DNA from: Phoronis australis
Lineage: Eukaryota > Phoronida > Phoronidae
Length of the DNA: 64,000 bases
NCBI GenBank assembly: GCA_002633005.1
Contig: NMRA01000111.1
Coordinates: 464,866 to 528,865, forward strand
Reading direction: 5' to 3'
The notes under the pieces: generated by a model
Database searches by the model: none
What the model was told of the DNA's origin: nothing
Seen by the model: the letters and a program-made list of their open reading frames with translations, nothing else
Shown here: piece after piece, positions 26,295-38,200 of the stretch
Position numbering within the stretch: position 1 is the first letter of the stretch
How the letters are laid out: the number at the start of each line of letters is the position of its first letter
Translations under genes and position numbers: made by a program

Positions 26295-29200
26295 CTGCAA
26301 AAGAACAAAAGTATCGATTATTATTATTATTATATCAAAGAGACATTCTCTAGTCTTGTCACCTACACCCCAATGGGCATATCGCAAATCATTCCCCTCG
26401 GTACTCCTGTAATTCCAATTAAAATTGTGCAATTGTGCTCATCGATAATTTAAAGTTACTGGTGTAATATCTGAAGAGGTGCAAAACAGAGTAACCTGTG
26501 TCCGTTTCCAGTACTCTCACAAGGACTAATCGCACTGACGATGACGGAAGGATATCCATTTCAATATTCAACGGTGAAAGTGGTTATAGTTTTTAAGGAA
26601 CATTGGATCATGTCGTGTAATAATTTTGATACAAATAATTACTAAGATTAAAAGTGCATTGGGCATTAGAATAAGAGTGTGACAGCATTGAAACAACATT
26701 TTACAGGTCGATACCATTCAAAAGCTCTTTGGAGTGCCCTGGATCCTCAGTCAATACAAAGAACACTACGCATTCGAAAACTCTTATTGACATTCTCTGG
26801 ATAACCCCATTGAATGTAAAGAAATCTGCTCGTGTCGATAGAGATGTGAGCTTGAACGAGGCTGGACTTAGTGAGGGTTTCTTAACGAAGCTACTAGCAT
26901 GTGCAAGCTACTGAGATCGCGTGCTTCACTTATAGAACACGAAGATACCTCGATAACTCATAAAAAATCAAGTTTTGCGGATAGCAGTCCTGCCCAAGGC
27001 AAAATAAAACAGACAAGTTGCACGAGGCCATTTCGTATTGCATAATAATCACGCTCATTCGCTACAATATTCGCCATTTTCCATACGCCGTAATGTTTGT
27101 AAGTTGAGCTTGAGAAACATTTTTGCCGCCAAATCGGACCCTCGTCTTTTCTAACGGAATTTTAAGGAACTGAGTCTCTGTTTCAATAACTTAAAACCGG
27201 TAGGCGTATGCATTGATTATCATAATTCTTTTCTCCACTGAGACCATCTGGGACTAACTTCACTGCACGCCGCATTCAATCGATAAATCGAGAAAGTTTA
27301 AAAATGTTTAGACATACTAAAGCTCCTTGTCACTTTTTTAAACTTACATGAAACTCCGATCCAGGCAACACATTATTCAACCAATCGTATCAATCTCACC
27401 GTGAAAGTCAGAAAGATGGAACATCCTACTTTCACTGCACTAAAACTCAAGAGTGAGGTTTCGCCTAGTCATCAAATCAAGAGTCCGCAAGTTATTTTGA
27501 AATGCAGGGCTATGAAACTTTTGTGATATGTAAGCTCTGTGCCGCAAGAGAGTGTCGCTGCCTTGTCGTATGAAGGTATGTATAATTTTGTCAAGTTCTG
27601 TTAAGTTCTATTACTTTGTCCTCCATTGAAGAAGTAATGGAAAGGCTAACGCAGTAAACGCACGAATCTGGAAACTGAAAGCTTGATACAACACTCGGCC
27701 AGCCGGAAACCAACATGATTGCAACCTTCTTCATCATTGATTGGTCAATATATTGTGCGCAGTTTTATCCCATACGCGATGAAGCTGTGAAAGGAAATAC
27801 GGCCATGTAATAACGTTTTCGTATTCACCTCCCCACTACTTCAACAGTGACCTCTGAAAGTTCAAAAGGTAGGTCATTGTCAACTCGACGTCTTTAGCCG
27901 GTTCGATCACCAAACGTTCGGAAAATAGTTTAAAGTAATGCAATTATAGCAGTGTATATAACGCTCAACATACAATCAGGTCTCAATCGTAACATCTGGA
28001 ACAAGACTGTTAATTATATGACACTTCTGTCTCAATTTTCATTTGTTGAATATTTTATCGTTTGCAACTCGGGTGCCGATTCCTCGATAACTAAAATATC
28101 AAAAATTGTTGTTATTTAACTATTTTCAGGAGATGTTCAATGAAAAGTTACCCTTGTTTTCCTCTTTGTTGTCTATTTTTAAGTGATAAATCGTTGCATT
28201 TAAAACTGTTTCCTTTACTAGAGAAACTTGCAGCCTTACGCGCAAGTACATGCATATAGGATGTGATCCGCCACATGAACAGCCTGAGTGATGTATTTGA
28301 AAAATCTGCGGAGAAAATGAAAGAAACATAGGAATTCCAAACGTATGGGATAAATACAAAACCTACCTCGATTGGTGTACATGCAGTAATATCCCACGAG
28401 ACATTATTCGGCGTATCGGAATGTCTCGTGGGATATTACTTCAGGTACGCCGAGTTCGTATGTTTTGTGTATATACTTCACAAACATAAAATTCTGAGCT
28501 CGTTCAAGCTGTCTCAAGAATAGGACAGTTGTCGAGTTTTGGGGGATTACTGTATTCATGCAACAATTGAAAAAATGCAGATTTTAGCTGACCTTTTTCA
28601 CGCTTACAAAGCGTTCATTTATGTTAAGTTGAGATGTATTGAGTTACCCTATATTAAAGGGCCGATTTGACGCATTGTTAATCTCGAGAAAAATTACGAT
28701 TTCAGTTGACTACCAGAACTGAGAAATGTAGTCAACGAAAGTCGTAGAACTAGCTCTTAGCTCGAAGATAGATAACTAAGTGTAGTTCTTCGTTCGAAGT
28801 GTGCAATCTTGACGATTTAAGAACTTTTTTAACACGGTGAACGATGATTGTCAGTTTCACTCTTACTCAGTACTGGTATTTATTTAGTATTACATTGTTT
28901 TTACCTTGAACGACCGGCCACTGACACTAACATTGACGTTATTCATTGTCCACTGATTGCCTTTATCTCCTTGCAGCCGAAAAAGAGGGTAATAAAAGTT
29001 GTCGCCTGTAGCAGCAATCCTCAGAATTCCCATATTTGATCCGTACATATGGGAAGCAAACCTGACACACAGAGGTGTATCCGAAGGATAGCTTCTTGAT
29101 GAAACGAGTTTCGCTACCTTGTCGTAGTTTCCAGAGGCCTCGACGTAAAGGTAGTGACCTTAAAAGACAAACACTATAATGAAAAAGCATTTGCCACAGG

Positions 29201-32200
29201 CTACTTACAATAAGCTTTTTGCTTAAGGTGATGTATCTCTTACTTTTATCCTCAAGAAGTTTTGCTCACACCAAATTGTACATTGTACCTCTTGTTTAGG
29301 GCTAAACTTTTACATAAAATTGGATTTTTTGAGTAATTGTTGTTCAGATGAATATCTTTGCAGCACTGTTATACAATTCTTATTTTTTGAAATATTAAAA
29401 TTCCCATATAATGATACGTAGTTCCTGATCAAAACGCCCGTGCAAACACCCAGGAATGTAACATCCCTGATTTAGCCAAAACTCCACAAAACTTTGAATG
29501 CTAACTAAGTAAAAATAGATTTCCTGAGAGTAGAAGGACTAGAAAATTAAATTTGTGACTTGATAGATACCGGTTCATATGATTCTTTTCAGTAAAGTTT
29601 ACCAAACAGAAAAATGCATTCATAGTAGAATATAGCTATCAAAACAATAACATCTTTCATTTTACGTAAATTCTCAAGATGGAACCTCAAAAATGCTGCA
29701 GTCATTTAAAAATCACTTTGAGTTTTCCATATAAACATAAGTGTTCTCATTTGACGTCCCTTATTCAAAAGTGGAGCATTTTGAATTCTAACAAGGTTTT
29801 GTAGAACAGTGCATACAGCATATTGATTGAAAGGTGAGTTGTTGATACATGTATAACCTTTAAAATGGACTTAAATACAGTGTATGATGCGGCATAGCCA
29901 CTATATTTCTAGCGGTGACCTTGAAAGTCAAAGTCACCAAATTCGACCTGATCCGAAAATGCTTATTGTAGTGAGCCTACGGCAGTTGAAACCCGGTTTC
30001 CCAAACGGGTAAAATCGGAAGCTAGGATTCATCAAATTTACGCTCTGTGACGTAGTTGTAGCCTATGACAGCCTTTCTACAAAATTGTGGTGCATTGCTA
30101 TCAACTTCCGTTGTTAAATTACAATAATTTTTCAAAAAATTGTGCGCCATCACAGGGCGAAAACTTGCCTACTGATGCGTCGCTGAATCGCGATCGTCAA
30201 TAGGAAAACTTGAACTCTTGAATAAAAATATAGTTTCGACTCAACAAATTACCTGAAATCTTCCTTATGTTTTACAATTTTTAAAGTTCATGTGGAGTCC
30301 AGATTACTTGCGATGAACACACATGTTGTTGTCACGTGACGTTTGTTTTGAAGTTCGTCTGCGTATGAGAGTGAGTGAGAGTGCGTGTGCGGGTCATCGA
30401 CGACAGACTTTTTTGTTACAAAAGGCGGAGGATTATGCAAGAAAATGGCGTTTACTAGATTGTTTTTCACTTAAACGGCTGCAACATGCAAGGTGAGTGC
30501 TGCCGGTTAGCTCACAGATTTTGTGTGCACAGGCCGACTGTCGGTAGCTCTGCCGTGGAGTATTAATAGTCCAAGGCTCGATCTACATGTTGGGGACGAG
30601 GTGAACTACCCGGGCTGTGTGAAATTTCTGGGTCTAACGGAGACACTGACGCAGTGGTCAACCAGCTCGCTGTATCAAGACTACTGTATAGTCAAAATCC
30701 AAATTCGTTTTATCGTGTCCCTGTCAATAATAACGGCATGATAAAGCCTTCTTAATTTTCGTACTTCGGGAACATAACAATCACGTGTTTTGTACACATA
30801 CGTGCACGCCGCAGATCACATCTCGGAAATTGCCGATTTGACTGATGACAATGAACACCCCGGCCAACCCGCGATCGAGAACGACCGGAAAGCGATCGAG
30901 AACGAAACCAGTTGCGAGCAGCGAAGCCAGGCAAGGTGAGTAAATTTGATGAATTTACGTTGTTTTTACTTCCAATGAGAAAACAGAGACATGAGTTCAA
31001 GGCGTAACACATTGAGGAAGGGCAGGTAGAGGTTTGGGCTGGTGTCTGTTCCAATTATTGGAGATAAGTTACGTTGAACGAGGCAGCGCTTGAGTCAAAG
31101 GTGATTCGTATGTCATTTTGGCAAGTTGCGGTTATTTTTGGCATTAAATCAATAAATTGACCATGAAGTTATGAAGAACTGACTTGTGAAAATATAACAC
31201 ATCGCTTGTTTTTCGTAGTTTTCATAGGATCTCTGATTTTTCGACACTTTTCTGTTGAAAGATGCGATCGAGAACGCAAAGATAAGCGATCGGAAAGGCA
31301 TCGTTGTGTGCCGAACAGTTATGAACTTTTTACTTATAAAACGTGAAAAGGGTTACAAAATAAGTGTGGTGCAATGAATTAATCACATTTTGAGTCATTA
31401 CTGTTACTTTCGTTTCCAAACTAAACAATACCATAGCATTACCATTAAATTAAAATGAGCGACTGCATGTACATTAAGCCCTATTTTAATCATAAATATT
31501 TTCACAAATGAATTTATTTTCATTTCAGGAAACACGTTCACTGTTATTATTGTGAGGCGAGCTTCAACGAACAGATTAATCAGGGGGTGAAAGTACACCC
31601 TACCAGGGTTTTGGAATACAGACATATACTTTTAGACGAAACCAAATGGAAAAAGGGGTTCTAAACTAAGACTCACCCAGCAATTGTTCCATGTGGCGTG
31701 TAAGCCAGGAGTAAACAAATTGTTGATGCAGATGAAAGCAGTGGCGGATTTAGGAGGGGGGGTGTCAAGGGGGCCATGCCCCCTAAAATTCTCCCAGATA
31801 CCATTTGGCCGTGCGAATTGCCGACTAGCATATGCGCGCACCCAAGTGGGCTCGAGGGGTTAATGCGCAATTCGTAGGCCTTGAACAAACCCCGTGTCCC
31901 TTTTTTAGTAATAAGGTCCACAAACCCAAAAATTCGAGGCCCCTGCATCCCTACATTTTAGGCTGGGCACGCGCATGTGGCAAAATTCTGACTATTCCTG
32001 TGTCCTGCCCCCCAACTCAAAATTCTGGATCCACCCCTAGAATGCGACAAGATTGTGACAGCAAAAGAAAAAAAAACAAATACGCCAGTGAAGTTAAAGA
32101 ATGATGATGAGCGTGCCTGTGGGGAGCGAGAAGAGTGAGGCAACACCATTCGTAAGGTGATTCAAAGATTACCGCTCATGAACATCTGGGATTTAAAAAA

Positions 32201-35200
32201 AAATGCCAGAAATGGTGTTAACTGTTTTGCTGATAAAACGGGTGGTATTTTGTTGGATGTTTTACTGATATTATCGATACAGAGATGAACAGATTGACTT
32301 GTGGCACTTGTGTGGCTTGGATATACAACATATGTTTGACTCTTCTGTTTTGTGGTATTGGTCCTGAGTGCATCTTCAGTTCATGATCTCCAGTTTAACG
32401 TGACATTGAAAAAGAGTGAGGCGAGATATAATAACCTATTATATTGTGATTTTCTCAAAAACGTAGTTAAAATGTTGTCATTAACATCACTTCAAGACAC
32501 AATGTAGTGATTACACAGGAAATAAACAACAATATTGAAGCAATTCTATAATATTATTGATATTTTATCACACACCTCAAAATTGGTCATACAGAAAAAA
32601 GATATAAAACACTGCTTTAGGGAAATAAACATAACACATCCAGTATACATTTCCTACGAATTATTTTTGGAGTGTATTAGACTAAATCATCAGTGAATCA
32701 TAGACAATCTATTTCGGACAGGTTCATAATATAAAATTCTCTCACAGGGAATCAACAACAATATGAAAACAGTTTCTACAGTCATGGCAGACATATATTT
32801 TTCTTTTAAAATACTAATTGGTCATAACAATTGTATGTAAGAATCACCCAATGACACATAGAGTGGCCATTTAAATGTACCCAAACACAACAAAATGCAC
32901 TGGTTCTGTTAAAGATGCTGCTGAAATAACACAAATAGGAAAAAGGTTCAAAACAAAACGTCAAAATACTATCCTATCAGACAACTACCAACCATAAACT
33001 CTGTAAATCTGAATTGAGTTTCGTGACGTAACAACTTTCACTACTGGACTGAATAATTTTATTCATGGTGATTCTGACTCTCATGTCTGTAGAAAGAGGC
33101 ATACTCTTTGCATGACACATTCACAACAAGGAGTGTCCTCAGGCTTCCTCTTTCTGTGAAACATTGGTCGCAGATAGGACACTGAAACAACTTGATTCCT
33201 GAGCACTATGCTTCATATTTTGTTTTCTTATGCGGTAAAAAAAATCTTGTCCCATGCAACACGGGACTGGTAAAGGTCTTGCTTGCAGCTAGTGAGTGAC
33301 ATTGTGTTTTATTGTCATGTGGTTATACAAAAAAATTCTTCCTGAACGAAGCTCCACAACATATATGCATACACAGCCCTTTGTCACATGCAGCAGTTGT
33401 GCTACCGGTACTCTTTTTTGAAGGCGTGTATGTTAACACTCTGAAGGACTCCTCATGCGGCTACAGTTCAACTGAAAAATCAAACGCATTTATCATATTT
33501 GTGAGGCTAAATCTCACACAGAAATCATAAAAAACGGTGAAAGTATAACAAACAATTGACCTGTCAACTAATTCATGGTCGTATTATTCTAAAATTATTG
33601 ATATAACACCGTAACTTGAACAATTATTCAGGAAAATGCACAGAAAAAAATGTGCGTTCACGATCGCATTTTTTTGCGTTCACTATCGCCATGGAGAATT
33701 AACAGCTTCGTTCCCGATCGCCGTCTCACACAAGGACCTGGTTGTATCGGTAGATAGCTCGAATTGTTTCACAAATTATAACTAACAAAGGTGTCACCAG
33801 GGACGATTTAACTATAAATGTCACACGTGTCCACTGAAGAACCCAGGAATTGCTAATAACAAGGAGAAATTGACGAACTTACGAGACGCAAGTCATTTTA
33901 CCGAAAGCCATTGCATTCTGCGGTCTCTATTTCAAAAAATAGCAAAAGCCAAGTATCACTTCTGATCCACTACAAAGGCTAAGCTCTGACGCTTTTCGGT
34001 GTGTCGCATTGGTACCAAAGTAGCCTCTATTTAAGAAGAAAATAACACTTAAACTCACCTGGTACTTCACTGCCGTCTGCCATTTTTGGTGTAAGGTCTC
34101 GTTCTCGATCGCCTTCCGGGCGTTCTCGATCGCGGGTTGGCCGGGGTGATGAATAAATAGTATTACAATGAAATTAACAACGTCGTTTTACAGCTTGTAA
34201 GATTCATAATAAACGTACGTATTTTGAATATTGCAATGCATGTGTTCCAAAATCTAAAAAACTTGGGTCCTATATTTTTGTATTAGAGCGTGCCGAATGA
34301 AAGTAATCGTGAGTGTTGCTGTGTTGCAAAATCTCTTATCCTGGGCCGATTTGAAAAATTCAAAGTTGTACTCATATTTGTTTTCGCTCCTCCTTTCAAA
34401 TATTACAGTAAACACTACGTAAAACTCTCTCCATAAAAAGTACAGTCTGCTAGCTAGATTGTAATCAGCTGATCATATCCGCATGAGCGAAGCCAATTAT
34501 CCTCGCTCGTGACTCGATGACTAGAGCAGCTTGGCGGCATCCCTTTGATCGTGAGCAGAGTGCGACTCAGCCAAGGTGGATAAATACGGTCTACTTCAAT
34601 TTTCCATACCCCACCGTTTACCTTAACCACTGGGGTTAGGACCAATCTTATTTAGTGGGAATGTTCATAGCATATGGCAATTTCTCTGCTACTTTTCGAG
34701 CAAACTCAAGATAAGTGGTTATTAGACAGTGCTCGAATACTTCATAGTTTACGCATATTAGATTCTAGTCCAAGTTTGCACTTGACGACTGTAATATTTG
34801 TGCTACAAACTCGGGTAAAAACTCGAAATTTCGAGTTCAAACTCAATTTTTTTGGATTTAGCAACTGCAAACTAGGACTAAATGAATTATCTACGTAAGT
34901 CTTTATGTACTGGAGCATAGAATAATAGACACTTATACCACAATATTAGCCTGGGATGGTAGATACAACTGTGTATTAACCCACAAAGTTACCTCACTAG
35001 TGTGACAACATTTTGGCCGGATACCGAGGCCGGATTCGAACCAGAGCCTCAACAGTTGCGAGTAGCCGACTTTACCACTACACCACTCAGCGGCTGACGT
35101 CATCAAATGTGAAAATAGAATACTTAAATGAGCACGCGCAACAATCGCATGGGCATGGACAATTATACGCTATGAAAAAAAGACGCATAATTTCCATAAA

Positions 35201-38200
35201 AACGATATTTTAATTCAGTGAAATTTCTCTCTCGTGTTCTCTCACTTGTAAATCACCGATCTCCAATTTGAATGCAGGTGTCGTGTGGTCGGGATCCTTT
35301 GACTTGAGCATTATAGTCAGTTACTAGTGGTAACCTACTTTAGCAGATGATACAGTGTATATTCCCGGTCGAAGCTTAGCGTGATAAAATGTGGAGTAAG
35401 CTATAAAAGTTGCTAAACCTTAATTTATAGATTCAGTTTATTTCTATTTTGTTTTATTATTCAATTGGTTTTGAGTAAAGCATTATTTTACAAAAATATC
35501 TCGGCTTTTCTTAAAACGTTACGACCTCCGACCCTGGCCTCTGACATAGAAAGTAGTTACAAAGCCGAGGCGAGTCGAGAAAGGTAGATCGATTCATTGC
35601 AATGTTTCTCGTTCAGTATGTGGTATAATAACTCCCCTCGGGCGATAATTCTCCAAAATCCACTCGGGCTCTAGATAACGGGGGATAACGACTTCGCCAT
35701 GTAATAATCTAGGCCTATATTTACCTTGAGTTCGCACAAAAGTAGAGTAGAAAATGCCGAACATATTTTCGAGTTCCACTTCGAGTGAAAAGATTAGAAC
35801 CTGCGTAAAGTTTGCTCACCAAAACGAGCTGAACAACATGTGACAAAAGAGGCAATTCACGAACTTGTCACACCATTATCATGTCAGGTTGACACAAATC
35901 AGATGGACATCGAAAGATTTCGACCTTCGTTCCTTTACGTTGCCAGTCGTTTTGTTTGGTCAAACGATACGAACACTCCAACTGGGTTCGTGGTGTTGTC
36001 AAATAAAAACCTGCACCGCTTCACTACTTGGTTTTTGTGGATGAAAATGTTTGTCAAAGAAGCCGTATAATAGACATCTTCAAGATTCACTGACTCACCA
36101 CCATTGTGATTCAGCGACATCACGTGCCTCTACAATACCAAATTCTCAAACAAATTGACGAATGGGCAGTTTCTTGCCACTCATTAATTACGGAAAAATT
36201 TAGAAAATTTGTTGAGACACCTACGTTTGGTAGTACCCTACGATTTCCTGTTTGCACTGGAAAATCGGTGTTCAGAAGTTTACCAATTAAGAATAAATGG
36301 GCATTAGTATAGAACAATATATCATAGTTCCCCTGGGTGGTGTATGGTGATTTGGATGACGAGTTAATACATGTTTTGAATTTACTCTTTTTAATTGATA
36401 AGTTGTCCATTAACATATGCTCAAAAAGTCATGCTTTCAAATTCCATCGTTGACTAGTGACATATCGGTACATGCACAGCCAACCTACAAATGTTACAAA
36501 GTAAGGCTCAATATGCGTACCCTTTCAGCAATAATAATAAATCTACATACCACCACCTTCGTAGTCAGCATTGGGTCCGGTTGCATAAGTAGGTGTTGAT
36601 GAACTTCGACGTCTCCAGTCCAGAGGGACATCCTTACTGTTTTTCCAGCCACAGAGATTTTTGTTGAAATCGCAAGTTGTTGACGGAAACACTAGAAACC
36701 GCCAATTTTCATGATTGGTGAAACCCAGTGGCGGATCTAGGATATCACAAAGGGGAGGGGGGCCCAACTTTTTGTCCGGCTGTAAGCATTTGCGCAAACC
36801 GAACCACGATTGTAGATGCGCATAGCACCGAAGTGGGGGGAGGTCGGGAGGGGGGTTTTCTGTTTTCACCTTTAAAAATTAAGCACTTTCCTTGATTCCT
36901 GAAGACAAAAGAGGCAAAAAAGAAAAAAAAAAACGGAGAACGTGTCGAACAGAACAAACTGCAAGAACCTAAGACTCGAACTCACGACCTGGCGGATAGG
37001 GCAAGCGTGCGTTACCACTACATCACCACAACTTAACTACTAATCTCTTTCTAAGAGACCTACTTATTTATGGTCCACAGCGTTTGCGCGCGAAACCTAC
37101 TTCTTTTTGTGATGCTTATTATAAGTTTTATTACAAATTTGTCGTATTTAAAATAGTCTTCAAATGCCCAAAAGACCAAATCCGTTTTTCGTGTTGGCAA
37201 TAATGAAGGGATTGCTTTGGAAATCGTCTTAAGATAAGGCTTGACAAGGAGAGTATTGCGAGTTTCTGAGTGATTCACTGAGGCTTCGATTAAAATTCAC
37301 ATCTTACCAGCAAGGGGGTGGGGGCCGGGCCCCCTGCCCCCCCCCCCCTAAATCCGCCTATGAAACCAAAGCGCTTCACAATTCGGTAGTGCTCATGGTT
37401 TGCTAAGGTATCAAAACTGCGAGTTTGTTTGAGACAGTCACTACATGATAACTGATGTCAGTGATTCAGAACACGTGGGTCATTCGTTCGAAGTAACGTA
37501 AAGCAAGCGACAATGAAACAAACGTAGTCCAACAAAATTATGGATAGCATTCACAGTAGGAAGACTGCAACACTCAAAATATTCGGTCGCTAAGGAATGT
37601 ATAGACCAAAAACGGATGCTAACTTTAAAATACAAGAGCCTGTATACATGTATATGCTGGCTACAATCCTTATAAGATTACCTTGATCTGAGGAGAGATT
37701 TTCTCTTAGTTTGCATGACCTGTTCACATATCTGTTGCTTATCTACAGAGATGCACTTGCTGTGCAAAAATGTTCTCCTAGATACGATTGTGATTTGATG
37801 GTTGCCGATCGTATACCTGTCTATTTTAAACCTTGTGACAAACACGGTGGCTAAATTCATGTTTTCTCCGATACGGGAAGAGAAACAAACAAGCATTTTT
37901 ATTCAACAAGAAAACCGAAACAGTGGCAGATCTACGTTTTCAGTAAGGGAGAGGGGTGGTTAGGATTCGTAGCGCCGAATGGAAGGAAGGTCGGGAGGGG
38001 TTTCCGCCCTCCCGTGTAAGATTTTTTGTGGTTTTTAGTAGCTGATTTCGTTTTTGTGGCGAAATTTTTTTCAAATTTTATTTTTGATCCTGTCCCGAGG
38101 GGAGTTGAACCCCCTGACCCCCTGTAGATCCGCCTCTGCGGAATAACGGTGGGAAGGGCATACTTTGTGGTGAGAAGGACGAAAACAGATGGAAAGGATG

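Larger units (their letters stand above)
30856..34148. mobile_element. 3.3-kb DNA transposon candidate with 54-bp TIRs and subterminal GCGATCG motifs
   Basis: The first 54 bp (30856-30909) and the reverse complement of the last 54 bp (34095-34148) differ at only three positions; both termini start CACCCCGG. The flanks are an exact ATGAA directly adjacent at each side (30851-30855 and 34149-34153), a 5-bp target duplication. A 13-bp motif GCGATCGNGAACG recurs inward-facing near both ends. The interior holds a minus-strand start exon (34059-34083), a decayed C2H2-like frame (33040-33420) and a hAT-like MITE (31739-32040). CAC termini with a 5-bp duplication recall Transib-type elements; the subterminal array recalls CACTA/EnSpm. 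The superfamily is not decided. Confidence 0.8.

Noticed and set aside
35840-36312. Plus-strand frames upstream of the MAM exon
   Set aside because: They look somewhat protein-like, but have no recognisable motif and lie inside the MAM intron or overlap its edge on the opposite strand.
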